Shown one piece after another: positions 1 through 6,320 of a stretch of DNA of 8,919 bases; the first letter of the stretch is position 1; each line of letters begins with the position of its first letter. This DNA comes from DASWRT01 sp036403035. GTDB lineage: Bacteria > Pseudomonadota > Alphaproteobacteria > ATCC43930 > CGMCC-115725. Under the pieces are notes generated by a model. That model was not told where the DNA came from. It saw only the letters and a list, made by a program, of their open reading frames with translations, and made no database searches. The stretch spans positions 1-8,919 of the forward strand of contig DASWRT010000089.1 in NCBI GenBank assembly GCA_036403035.1, in the 5' to 3' direction. The translations under genes were made by a program, and so were the position numbers.

Positions 1-259
1 CGCCGACATCCTCGAACGCAAGCGGATTTTCGCCGAGCAGCTGATGAAGACCGTGCCGCTCGCCACGCACATAAGGAAGGTGCTGGACGAACGGCCGAGC
101 CACCGCGCGCCGGCAAGCCGGTTCCTGCGCGAGCTGGAGGATTATCTGAGCGAAGAGGAGGCGGAGCGGGTGATCGAGACGGTGATCGACTGGGGCCGCA
201 ACGCCGAACTATTCGCGTACGACTACGACAGCGAAGTGTTGAGTTTGGAGAATCCGTAG
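1..259 (+). CDS. C-terminal end of an AAA-associated-domain ABC transporter ATPase (5' end outside window)
   Basis: The reading frame is open from base 2, so the ATG at 44 is internal and the gene begins upstream; 85 residues are visible. The tail runs ADILERKRIFAEQLMKTVPL, then a charged helical stretch with RAPASRFLRELEDYLSEEEA, and ends VIDWGRNAELFAYDYDSE...LENP. From memory this matches the C-terminal AAA-associated domain (PF09821 type) found after the nucleotide-binding domain in a subset of nitrate/sulfonate/bicarbonate-class ABC ATPases. The ATPase motifs themselves lie outside the window, so the transporter role is inferred from this domain. It is a different gene from the ATPase at 3304-4080, which lacks such a tail. 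Nothing of its operon partners is visible; it is convergent with ald. Substrate unknown. Confidence 0.75.
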   Translation, partial: ADILERKRIFAEQLMKTVPLATHIRKVLDERPSHRAPASRFLRELEDYLSEEEAERVIETVIDWGRNAELFAYDYDSEVLSLENP

Positions 260-263
260 GGCA

Positions 264-289
264 TCGCCTCCGACGAGGATTGGAGGCGG
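264..289 (+). terminator. Hairpin just after the first gene, possible terminator
   Basis: CGCCTCC at 265-271 pairs with GGAGGCG at 282-288, and a G-T wobble and an A-T pair extend the stem inward. It starts five bases after the TAG at 257-259. There is no T-run after it, so rho-independent termination is not assured; a stem-loop protecting the mRNA end is equally possible. Confidence 0.4.
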
Positions 290-310
290 CAAACATAGAG
301 CGCTTGCTAA

Positions 311-340
311 CGTAGGGGCGGCCCTTGGGGCGCTCCTACG
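311..340. repeat. GC-rich palindromic intergenic repeat, copy 1
   Basis: A 30-base near-perfect palindrome begins CGTAGGGGCGG and ends CGCTCCTACG. It folds into 12 pairs (one of them a wobble) with one internal mismatch and a four-base loop. It lies between convergent genes, where it could act as a two-way terminator. The same CGTAGGGGCGG core recurs at 3104-3114 in another convergent gap, and about 17 of 20 bases match, so this is a dispersed repeat and not only a local terminator. Confidence 0.6.
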
Positions 341-376
341 ATTAGGCCAAATGTTGCGATGAGGCCCCCACCCCGA

Positions 377-401
377 CCCTCCCCCGCTGCGCGAGGGAGG
401 G
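377..401. repeat. CCCTCCC/GGGAGGG palindrome downstream of ald
   Basis: CCCTCCC at 377-383 pairs with GGGAGGG at 395-401 around a GC-rich loop, preceded by CACCCCGAC. It lies about 20 bases past the ald stop codon in ald's direction. From memory, very similar CACCCCGACCCTCCCC-type palindromes are dispersed in many alphaproteobacterial genomes, so this is probably a REP-like element that may also end ald transcription. There is no U-tract on either strand. Confidence 0.5.
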
Positions 402-419
402 AGGCGATGGCGGGCGTGG

Positions 420-1538
420 TTACGCCGCCAGCGCCGTTTCTGGCGCTTGGCTCGTGAAGCCGAGGTCGCGGGCGACCGCGTCGTGGGTGATGTGGCCGCG
501 ATGGACGTTGAGCCCGCGCAACAGGTGCACGTCGTCCCTGAGCGCCTGCCGCCAGCCCTTGTCGGCAAGCGCCATCACGAAGGGCAGCGTCGCGTTGTTG
601 AGCGCGAAGGTCGAGGTACGCGCGACCGCGCCCGGCATGTTGGTGACGCAGTAGTGAATGACGCCCTCCTCGATATAGGTCGGGTTGGCGTGCGTGGTCG
701 GCCGCGAGGTCTCGGCGCAGCCGCCCTGGTCGATCGCGATGTCGACGAAGACCGAGCCGGGCTTCATCCGCCGCAGCATGTCCCGCGTCACCAGCCGCGG
801 CGCCGCGGCGCCCGGCACCAGCACCGCGCCGATCACGAGGTCGGCGGCGATCACCGCCTTCTCGATGTTGTCGACGGTCGCGAACAGGCAATGCAGCTTC
901 GAGCCGAACTGGAGGTCCAGCTCCTTCAGGCGCTGGAGCGAGCGGTCGATGACGGCGACCTCGGCCTCCATGCCCATCGCCATCCGCGCCGCGTTGGTGC
1001 CGGAGACGCCGCCGCCGAGGATCAGGACCTTGGCCGCCGGCACGCCCGGCACGCCGCCCAACAGCACCCCCTGCCCGCCCTGCTCCTTCTCCAGGCAATG
1101 CGCGCCGACCTGGACGCTCATGCGGCCGGCGACCTCGCTCATCGGCGCCAGCAGCGGCAGGCCGCCGCGCAGGTCGGTCACCGTCTCGTAGGCGATGCAG
1201 GTCGAGCCCGAGCGCATCAGCGCCTCGGTCTGGGCCTTGTCGGCGGCGAGATGCAGGTAGGTGAACAGCACCTGCCCCTCGCGGAGCTGCGCGCATTCCT
1301 GCGGCTGCGGTTCCTTGACCTTCACCACCATCTCGGCGCGCGCGAACACGTCGCCGGCCGAGCCGACGATCGAGGCGCCGGCGCGCTCGTAAGCCGCGTC
1401 GTCGAACCCGATGCCGGCGCCGGCTCCCGTCTCGACGATCACCTGATGGCCGTGATGCACCAATTCGCGCACGCTCCCAGGCACCAAGCCCACGCGGTAC
1501 TCGTGGGTCTTGATCTCCTTCGGCACGCCGACGAGCAT
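420..1538 (-). CDS. ald: Alanine dehydrogenase (NAD-dependent)
   Basis: This cytoplasmic enzyme interconverts L-alanine and pyruvate plus ammonium using NAD+/NADH. The product is 372 residues, the usual family size, and begins MLVGVPKEIKTHEYRVGLVP. Key residues fall at the standard family positions: Arg15 and Lys75 (in LLKVKEP-type VVKVKEP) for pyruvate binding, catalytic His96 (TYLHLA) and Asp270 (VDIAIDQGG). The nucleotide-binding loop GGGVSGTNAA lies at about 175-184 with Asp198 for the ribose. LLAPMSEVAGRMS, GVPGVPAAKV and RPTTHANPTY are also typical. The start at 1538 is chosen because AGGAGG (1544-1549 on the other strand) lies five bases upstream and because the family begins exactly here; the 51 extra in-frame codons upstream have no family similarity. 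It is divergent from the M20 hydrolase. No Lrp/AsnC-type regulator, a common neighbour of ald, is present. Confidence 0.97.
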   Translation of the reverse strand: MLVGVPKEIKTHEYRVGLVPGSVRELVHHGHQVIVETGAGAGIGFDDAAYERAGASIVGSAGDVFARAEMVVKVKEPQPQECAQLREGQVLFTYLHLAADKAQTEALMRSGSTCIAYETVTDLRGGLPLLAPMSEVAGRMSVQVGAHCLEKEQGGQGVLLGGVPGVPAAKVLILGGGVSGTNAARMAMGMEAEVAVIDRSLQRLKELDLQFGSKLHCLFATVDNIEKAVIAADLVIGAVLVPGAAAPRLVTRDMLRRMKPGSVFVDIAIDQGGCAETSRPTTHANPTYIEEGVIHYCVTNMPGAVARTSTFALNNATLPFVMALADKGWRQALRDDVHLLRGLNVHRGHITHDAVARDLGFTSQAPETALAA

Positions 1539-1543
1539 GAAAT

Positions 1544-1549
1544 CCTCCT
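1544..1549 (-). promoter_or_regulatory. Strong ribosome binding site of ald
   Basis: Read on the minus strand the site is AGGAGG, five bases before the ATG at 1538. It fixes the ald start and excludes the longer open frame that begins at 1691. Confidence 0.85.
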
Positions 1550-1584
1550 GTCGTATGGCCGTATCGGCCCGTGATTGCGTTCGT

Positions 1585-1613
1585 GCGCCGCCCGCGTCTC
1601 CCCGCGGCGGCGC
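1585..1613. promoter_or_regulatory. GC-rich hairpin in the ald leader
   Basis: GCGCCGCCCGCG (1585-1596) pairs with CGCGGCGGCGC (1603-1613), leaving a six-base loop and a single bulged base. It sits 47-75 bases upstream of the ald ATG. If ald transcription begins upstream of it, this stem would be in the 5' untranslated RNA. Chance stems are common in such GC-rich DNA, so a regulatory role is only a possibility. Confidence 0.25.
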
Positions 1614-1729
1614 CGATATGGTCGCCGACGCCATTGAAGCCCCGGCGGAATGGAGCGCACAATGATCAGAACGAAGTAGTGACGCAACCATTCGAGGTGC
1701 CGGGCAGCAGATTGCCGCGCCGTAACGTT

Positions 1730-1734
1730 GAGGA
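1730..1734 (+). promoter_or_regulatory. Ribosome binding site that selects the GTG start of the M20 hydrolase
   Basis: GAGGA lies seven bases before GTG at 1742. The nearby ATG at 1737 is out of frame, and no in-frame ATG occurs between here and the conserved domain, so GTG is the best start. Confidence 0.6.
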
Positions 1735-1741
1735 AAATGCC

Positions 1742-3043
1742 GTGCCGACGACCACGTCTAACGAGCCCCGTGATACCGCTGCCGCAGCCGCCGCCGCGTC
1801 CGTCTCCGAGGAACGGTTATGGGACCGGCTGACGGCGATGGCGCGGATCGGCGGGACGCCGCGCGGCGGCGTCAACCGGCCCGCCTTCTCGCCGCTCGAC
1901 GCGCAGGCGCAGCGGCGGCTCGCCGACTGGGCGCTGGCGCGCGGCTTCGATGTATCGCGCGACGAGGCGGGCAACCTGTTCGTGCGCCGCGCCGGCACCG
2001 ATCCGGACGCTGCGCCGGTGCTGACCGGCAGCCATCTCGACACGCAGCCGACCGGCGGCAAGTTCGACGGCGCCTACGGCGTGATGGCCGGGTTCGAGGT
2101 GCTGGAGGCGATCGAGGATTCCGGCATCGCGACGCGGCGACCGATCGAGGTCGTCGCCTGGGCCAATGAGGAAGGTTCGCGATTCCAGCCCGGCACCACC
2201 GGCTCGGCGGTCTTCGCCGGCACCTACCCGCTGGAAAGCATTCTCGACAATTGCGACCCCGAGGGCGTCTCGCTGCGCGACGCGCTTGCCGCGACCGGCG
2301 AGGCGGTCGGCGTGCCGCTGCGGCGGCGCGGCTCCTCAGACGGCAAGCCCGCCCTCGCCGCCTATGTCGAGGCGCATATCGAGCAAGGGCCGCGGCTCGA
2401 GGATGCGGGCTGCACGATCGGCGTCGTGACCGGCATCCAGGGCATGCGCCGCTTCGCGGTCGACGTCCACGGCGAGGAGGCGCATGCCGGGACGACGCCG
2501 CGCGCCGCGCGCAAGGACGCGCTGGTCGCGGCGATGCGCATCCTGACGGCGCTCCAGGCCGAGACCGCGGACGCCGAGGACATCACCCGCTTCACGGTCG
2601 GCCGCATGGTCGTCGAGCCGGGCTCGCCGAACACGGTGCCGGGGCACGTCCATTTCACGATCGACCTGCGCCACCCGAGCAACGCCGCGCTGGAGCATCT
2701 CGGCCGCCGCATCCACGCGATCGCCGCCGCCGAGGCGGCGCCCTGCACTGCCGCCGCGACCGACATCTCGTGGACCGCGCCGACGGTGTTCGCACGGCCG
2801 GTGGTCGACGCGGTGCGCATCGCCGCGAAGCGGCAAGGACACACGCATATGGACCTGCCTTCGGGCGCCGGTCACGACGCGATGCAGATCAACCCGCTCT
2901 GCCCAGCCGGCATGGTGTTCGTGCCATGCCTGCGCGGCGTCAGCCACAACGAAGCCGAAAGCGCCACGCCGGCCGACCTCGCCGCCGGCACCCGCGTCCT
3001 CGCCGAGGTGCTGGTCGCGCTGGCGAACGACGCAGTCGGTTGA
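1742..3043 (+). CDS. M20-family Zn-dependent hydrolase (N-carbamoyl-amino acid hydrolase / ureidopropionase / allantoate amidohydrolase type)
   Basis: A cytosolic binuclear-metal amidohydrolase of the hydantoinase/carbamoylase branch of M20. Members cleave the N-carbamoyl or ureido bond of N-carbamoyl amino acids, 3-ureidopropionate or allantoate. From the GTG start the product is 433 residues, close to the family norm. Metal ligands are visible: His98 in GSHLDT, Asp109 in GGKFDGAYGV, Glu144 in WANEEGSRF (Glu143 would be the catalytic base), His212 in EAHIEQGP and His402 in GVSHNEAE. The dimerisation-domain motifs HAGTTP, PNTVPG and DLRHP, whose His, Asn and Arg bind the substrate carboxylate in characterised relatives, and the late motif PSGAGHDAMQ are intact. 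The N-terminus has a seven-alanine run before the domain. The exact substrate cannot be assigned. It is divergent from ald, which fits a route ending in an amino acid, but no hydantoinase or dihydropyrimidinase is in the window. Confidence 0.92.
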   Translation: MPTTTSNEPRDTAAAAAAASVSEERLWDRLTAMARIGGTPRGGVNRPAFSPLDAQAQRRLADWALARGFDVSRDEAGNLFVRRAGTDPDAAPVLTGSHLDTQPTGGKFDGAYGVMAGFEVLEAIEDSGIATRRPIEVVAWANEEGSRFQPGTTGSAVFAGTYPLESILDNCDPEGVSLRDALAATGEAVGVPLRRRGSSDGKPALAAYVEAHIEQGPRLEDAGCTIGVVTGIQGMRRFAVDVHGEEAHAGTTPRAARKDALVAAMRILTALQAETADAEDITRFTVGRMVVEPGSPNTVPGHVHFTIDLRHPSNAALEHLGRRIHAIAAAEAAPCTAAATDISWTAPTVFARPVVDAVRIAAKRQGHTHMDLPSGAGHDAMQINPLCPAGMVFVPCLRGVSHNEAESATPADLAAGTRVLAEVLVALANDAVG

Positions 3044-3103
3044 GCAGGTTGCGAGTTATACCGATGCCGGCTCATTTTGCGCCGTATTGATCAAGCTCCC
3101 TGA

Positions 3104-3128
3104 CGTAGGGGCGGTCCTCGGGCCGCCC
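3104..3128. repeat. GC-rich palindromic intergenic repeat, copy 2
   Basis: The segment opens with CGTAGGGGCGG, identical to the start of the palindrome at 311. GGGCGG (3109-3114) pairs with CCGCCC (3123-3128) around an eight-base loop. It lies about 60 bases past the stop of the M20 hydrolase and could end that transcript, but no T-run follows. Confidence 0.5.
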
Positions 3129-3163
3129 GGGCTCTCGGCGGAACGTTGTTCCACCTGCCGCCA

Positions 3164-3182
3164 GCCGGACCGCAGGTCCGGC
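3164..3182. repeat. Perfect 8-bp inverted repeat
   Basis: GCCGGACC (3164-3171), loop GCA, GGTCCGGC (3175-3182). This is the second of three successive stem-loops in the gap between the convergent M20 hydrolase and ABC operon. Confidence 0.5.
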
Positions 3183-3183
3183 A

Positions 3184-3207
3184 ACGGGCAGGGCAAGCCT
3201 CGCCCGT
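3184..3207. repeat. Stem-loop ACGGGC...GCCCGT, possible terminator of the ABC operon
   Basis: ACGGGC (3184-3189) pairs with GCCCGT (3202-3207). Inside, after one mismatch, GGGC pairs with GCCT (one wobble), leaving a two-base loop. An A/T-rich patch (about 3208-3220) lies on the side from which the ABC operon is transcribed, so it precedes the hairpin and does not form the usual trailing U-tract. The motif resembles dispersed GGGCGAGGC-type repeats. Confidence 0.45.
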
Positions 3208-3303
3208 ACAATTAAAAGTAGTATGCCACGCAAGACCTTATCGCATCACGCGAGCAATTTCCCGGATATGCCGACAGGCGCAATGGCTGTTCCGTCCCGC
3301 CTC

Positions 3304-4080
3304 TCAGCCCATCGCGCGGACGGCCTCGTCGTGGATCAGCGCCATAATCCGGCGCTTCAACCGCACGAAGAGATCCGACGTCACGACGTCGACCGTGCGC
3401 GGGCGCGGGATGTCGATCTCGACGACTTCCTTGATCCGCCCCGGCCGGGCGGTCATGACGTAGACCCGGTCGCCGAGCAGGATCGCCTCGTCGATGTCGT
3501 GCGTGATGAAGAGCACGGTCTTGTGCGAAGTCTCCCAGATGCCGAGCAGCAGTTCCTGCATCAGCGACCGCGTCTGGCTGTCGAGCGCCCCGAAGGGCTC
3601 GTCCATCAACAGGATCTCCGGGTCGTTGGCGAGCGCGCGCGCCAGGGCGACGCGCTGCATCATCCCGCCCGAAAGCTGGCGCGGGTAGGCGCGGGCGAAC
3701 GCATCGAGCCCGACCTGCGAAATGAAGCGGCCGGCGATCTTCGACCGGGCCGCGGCATCGAGCCCGGCGACCTTCAGCCCGAACTCGACGTTCTGCTGAA
3801 CGGTGAGCCAGGGGAACAGGGTGTAGGACTGGAACACCATGCCGCGATCCTTGCCCGGCCGGGTGACCGCCTTGCCGTCGAGACGGATCGAGCCGGCGGT
3901 CGGGCGGGCCAGTCCGGCGACGAGGCGCAGCAGGCTGGATTTGCCGCAGCCCGACGGGCCGACGATGACGGAGAACTCCTCATCCGCGACATCGAGGGAG
4001 ATGCCGTCGAGCGCGGTGACCGGATCGCCGCGCCGCGGCGCGAAGCGCAGCGTGACGTTGTCGATATGCAGCTTTGCCAT
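3304..4080 (-). CDS. NitT/TauT-type ABC transporter ATP-binding protein
   Basis: This is the cytoplasmic ATPase that powers the importer encoded just upstream. The 258-residue product has every ABC motif: Walker A GPSGCGKSS at 41-49, Q-loop at Gln84 (VFQSYTLFPWLTV), signature LSGGMMQ at 136-142, Walker B ILLMDE at 156-161, the D-loop GALD, and switch His194 (FITHD). VFQSYTLFPWLTV and the ending DIPRPRT are typical of the nitrate/taurine/sulfonate (SsuB/TauB/NrtD-like) group. It is the last gene of the operon, 11 bases after the permease stop. The usual Shine-Dalgarno sequence is missing (the gap reads ACTCCACCTCC), which suggests translational coupling. An alternative in-frame ATG at 4122 would add 14 residues and overlap the permease; 4080 is preferred because MAKLHIDNVTLRF is the normal family start. 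Confidence 0.93.
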   Translation of the reverse strand: MAKLHIDNVTLRFAPRRGDPVTALDGISLDVADEEFSVIVGPSGCGKSSLLRLVAGLARPTAGSIRLDGKAVTRPGKDRGMVFQSYTLFPWLTVQQNVEFGLKVAGLDAAARSKIAGRFISQVGLDAFARAYPRQLSGGMMQRVALARALANDPEILLMDEPFGALDSQTRSLMQELLLGIWETSHKTVLFITHDIDEAILLGDRVYVMTARPGRIKEVVEIDIPRPRTVDVVTSDLFVRLKRRIMALIHDEAVRAMG

Positions 4081-4091
4081 GGAGGTGGAGT

Positions 4092-4889
4092 TCAGCTCAC
4101 GGCGGCCCAGGGAAGCATCCATGAGCGCAACGCCTTGAAAAGCTGGTCGGTCGCGAGTCCGAGCAGGCCGATGACGATGATGCCGAGGAAGATCTGGTCG
4201 GTGAACAGGCCACGCATCGAGTTGAGGATGAAGTAGCCGAGCCCCTTGTTCGCGGCGACAAGCTCGGCGACGACGAGGTAGGTCCAGGCCCAGCCGAGCG
4301 TCACCCGGAGCGTGTCCACCACGCCCGGCATCGTCGCCGGGATCAGGACGCTCCGGATCACCACCCGGCGGTTCGCGCCGAGCGTGTAGGAGACGTCGAG
4401 AAGATCGGCCGACACCGACCGCGAGACGTCCGCGATAAGGATGAGCTGCTGGAACAGCGTACCGAGGAAGATGACCGAGATCTTCTCCTCTATCCCGATG
4501 CCGACCCACAGGATCAGCAGCGGGATGAGCGCCGAGACCGGCAGGTAGCGCATGAAGTTCGTCACCGGCTCGATCGCCGCCTCGACGATCTTGAAGCTGC
4601 CCATCAGGATCCCGAGCGGGACCGAGATGACCGACGCAAGGATGAAGCCGACGAGGATTTCGCTCACGCTGACCGCCGTATTGACGATCAGCGAGTTGTC
4701 GCCGATGCCCCTCACCGCCGCTTCGATCACCGCGATCGGCGTCGGCAGGAAATCCTCGCGGACGAAGCCGCCATAGGCGAGGGCGCACCACAGCAGGAGC
4801 AACGCCGCCCCGACGAGCGTGCTTACCGCAAGGTAGACACGCCGCGGGATATCGGTCTTCGGCGCGAAGTAATCTTCGAAATCCGGCAT
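4092..4889 (-). CDS. NitT/TauT-type ABC transporter permease
   Basis: This inner-membrane subunit of the importer (binding-protein-dependent transport inner membrane component family, BPD_transp_1) is 265 residues, the usual length. Six hydrophobic segments are visible, at about 18-42, 74-97, 113-133, 137-158, 197-213 and 232-250. The EAA-type cytoplasmic loop that docks on the ATPase lies at about 165-198: DVSYTLGANRR, then SVLIPATMPGVVDTLRV. The ATG at 4889 shares one base with the stop of the binding-protein gene (TGATG), so the two are probably translationally coupled. It presumably acts as a homodimer, as is normal when only one permease gene is present. Family resemblance is to SsuC/TauC/NrtB, and the sequence does not reveal the solute. 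Confidence 0.94.
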   Translation of the reverse strand: MPDFEDYFAPKTDIPRRVYLAVSTLVGAALLLLWCALAYGGFVREDFLPTPIAVIEAAVRGIGDNSLIVNTAVSVSEILVGFILASVISVPLGILMGSFKIVEAAIEPVTNFMRYLPVSALIPLLILWVGIGIEEKISVIFLGTLFQQLILIADVSRSVSADLLDVSYTLGANRRVVIRSVLIPATMPGVVDTLRVTLGWAWTYLVVAELVAANKGLGYFILNSMRGLFTDQIFLGIIVIGLLGLATDQLFKALRSWMLPWAAVS

Positions 4890-5884
4890 CAACCGTTGAC
4901 GAAGCTGTAGTTGATCAGGTCGGCCGGCGTGACCTTCACCTGGACCTTCCCGTGGCTCGACCAGATATCGATCGCCGCCTTCACCGTGTCCTGGAGCGGG
5001 CCCGGCTTCTCCTTGGTCCCGAAGAATGTCTTGTTGTCCTCGGCGCCGTAGAACTTGATGCCGGGCAGCGTCTTCTTGAACTCGGCCGGATCCTTCAGCC
5101 AGCCGCCGACGCCCTTGGCCATGATCTCGATCCCCTCGTCGGAGTTCGCCCGATACCAGGCGACGGCCTCGTTCCACGAATTGACGATGGCGGCGACATC
5201 CTTCTGATGCGCCTTCATCCAATCGGTCTTGACGATGATCGCGTCGGTGATGAGGCCGGGGGTGGTCGAGCTGTTGACGAGCAGGTGGCCGAAATCGGTC
5301 GCCTTGCCGCGGCTCAGCCAGGGCTCCCACGTCACCGCCGCCTCGACGCGCTTGCTGACGAAGGCGCCGCCGGCATCGGCGGCCGTCATGTTGACCGTCT
5401 TGAGATCGGATTCCTTGAGGCCCGCTTTCTCCAGCAGGACATTCAGGTAGAATTCCGATACCGAGCCTTCGCTGACCGCCACCTGACGGCCCTTGAGGTC
5501 GGCGATCGACTTGATGTCCTTGACCGCGACGATTCCGTCGCCGCCGTTCGAATCATCGATCGCGACGACGTATTGGAAGTCGTTCGGCCGCTTCAGATAG
5601 AGCAGCGCGGTGTCCACCGTGCTCGCGATCATCTGGATCTGATCGGCCATCAGCGCCGGGAAGCGTTCCTTCGGATCCTCGAGCACGACGAGATCGACGT
5701 CCACGCCGTTCTTCTTGAAGATCCCCTTGTCGCGCGCGATGTAGAGCGGCCCGTAGCCGACCCAGGTGGAGTGGGCGATCTTGACGGTGTCGGCCGCCGC
5801 CGCCCGGTTCATCGCCGAGTCGCCGGAGACGATCGCCGCCGCCGTGACCGCTGCCGCGAGGAGCAGACCGAAGGATTTCTGCAT
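4889..5884 (-). CDS. NitT/TauT-type (NMT1/TauA-like) periplasmic substrate-binding protein
   Basis: This is the solute-capturing component of the importer and the first gene of its operon. The product is 331 residues. Residues 1-31 form a signal peptide: basic start MQKS, hydrophobic core FGLLLAAAVTAAAIV, and an AAAA/D cleavage site before Asp32. The mature part follows the NMT1/TauA pattern: WVGYGPLYIARDKGIFKKNG, the DQIQMIAS sampling loop, DLKGRQVAVSEGSVSEFYL, and EAAVTWEPWLSRG. The start at 5884 is supported by the signal peptide and by an AGGGGG ribosome binding site; the frame stays open 139 codons further upstream, but that part resembles nothing. Family members bind nitrate, taurine, alkanesulfonates, pyrimidine precursors or aromatic acids, so the ligand is unassigned. 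The neighbouring HpaB-like and RidA genes hint at a nitrogenous aromatic, which is speculative. Confidence 0.92.
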   Translation of the reverse strand: MQKSFGLLLAAAVTAAAIVSGDSAMNRAAAADTVKIAHSTWVGYGPLYIARDKGIFKKNGVDVDLVVLEDPKERFPALMADQIQMIASTVDTALLYLKRPNDFQYVVAIDDSNGGDGIVAVKDIKSIADLKGRQVAVSEGSVSEFYLNVLLEKAGLKESDLKTVNMTAADAGGAFVSKRVEAAVTWEPWLSRGKATDFGHLLVNSSTTPGLITDAIIVKTDWMKAHQKDVAAIVNSWNEAVAWYRANSDEGIEIMAKGVGGWLKDPAEFKKTLPGIKFYGAEDNKTFFGTKEKPGPLQDTVKAAIDIWSSHGKVQVKVTPADLINYSFVNG

Positions 5885-5890
5885 TGTGAG

Positions 5891-5896
5891 CCCCCT
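5891..5896 (-). promoter_or_regulatory. Ribosome binding site of the binding-protein gene
   Basis: AGGGGG on the minus strand lies six bases before the ATG at 5884. It selects this start over the long upstream extension of the same frame. Confidence 0.65.
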
Positions 5897-6173
5897 GTTC
5901 TTTCTGTCGAGAGGTCGAATGCGCCGTTCCACGGACGATGCCGATGACCGTACCACTTCCGATCGACGACGGACCCGGGACAGCCGCGCCGAACGTCGAA
6001 TGTGCTTGCCGGCATTGATGAGGCTCCGCGAGATCGGACCGGAGTTCTCGCCGCCGCTCCTCAATTGGTTCGCCCGCCGCTCGGCTTCGTCGGGCTCGAT
6101 ATACGCAAAGGCAGTGCCAAGCATTGCCGGATGCACGCCGTCACGCAGTCGGTAAGGTTTTGGCGGACAGACC

Positions 6174-6187
6174 AAATCGGGCGATTT
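6174..6187. promoter_or_regulatory. Perfect palindrome AAATCG-GG-CGATTT, candidate operator
   Basis: Six-base half-sites AAATCG and CGATTT flank a two-base spacer. It lies about 290 bases before the binding-protein start and 142 before the DUF1028 start, in the one AT-enriched patch of the divergent region. This geometry would suit a dimeric repressor or activator, but no regulator gene is in the window and no second copy was noticed. Confidence 0.3.
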
Positions 6188-6313
6188 CACGATACTCGCT
6201 AATCCCGGCCGGCGTAATATGTCCGTTGGGCGTGCCCCGTCGGCGCCGTGCGATGAATCCGACGCACGGTCCGCAGGCGCTTTGACGTTCCCATCCGTCA
6301 TCAGGCGGAGGCC

Positions 6314-6320
6314 GAGAGGA
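6314..6320 (+). promoter_or_regulatory. Ribosome binding site of the DUF1028 gene
   Basis: GAGAGGA ends eight bases before the ATG at 6329 and supports that start, which also gives the conserved N-terminus MTFSI. Confidence 0.65.

Larger units (their letters stand above)
1539..1741. promoter_or_regulatory. Divergent intergenic region between ald and the M20 hydrolase
   Basis: These 203 bases separate two genes that read away from each other, so promoters for both must lie here or inside the gene starts. I could not find a convincing sigma-70 -35/-10 pair on either strand. The region holds the ald ribosome binding site, a GC-rich hairpin (1585-1613) in the presumed ald leader, and an AT-richer segment at about 1650-1690 that is the likeliest promoter location. 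Confidence 0.4.
3044..3303. other. Repeat-filled convergent intergenic region
   Basis: This 260-base gap between the 3' ends of the M20 hydrolase and the ABC ATPase contains three stem-loops in the middle 110 bases. The outer parts (3044-3100 and 3210-3303) have no recognisable gene. Open frames crossing the gap continue antisense into the ATPase gene and look like shadows. Confidence 0.6.

Noticed and set aside
447..1574. 375-codon open frame on the plus strand opposite ald
   Set aside because: It is rich in Arg, His, Asp and Ala with no family motifs, and it lies antisense to a clearly functional ald with all catalytic residues. It is a GC-bias shadow.
307..1662. 451-codon minus-strand frame overlapping ald in another phase
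   Set aside because: Its translation is arginine/glycine-rich low-complexity sequence without motifs, and the same strand encodes ald in a different frame.
1571..1741. 57-codon upstream extension of the M20 hydrolase to an ATG at 1571
   Set aside because: The extension overlaps the ald ribosome-binding and leader region closely and has no family similarity. The GTG at 1742 has a GAGGA site and gives a normal length.
311..3128. CRISPR-like repeats
   Set aside because: The related repeats are only two, are nearly 2.8 kb apart and are palindromic, with no regular spacers and no cas genes.
3223..4236. 337-codon plus-strand frame over the ABC ATPase gene
   Set aside because: Its translation is charged and motif-free and covers the antisense of Walker A, signature and Walker B codons; it has no ribosome binding site.
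4889..5884. Assignment of the binding protein as thiamine-precursor (ThiY), taurine (TauA) or nitrate-specific
   Set aside because: The NMT1-like fold is shared by all of these. No diagnostic neighbour (thi genes, tauD, ssuD, nitrate reductase) is in the window, so only the superfamily is called.
5885..6301. 139-codon N-terminal extension of the binding-protein frame
   Set aside because: A signal peptide and an AGGGGG site define the start at 5884. The extension has no family similarity, and its ATG at 6301 lacks a ribosome binding site.
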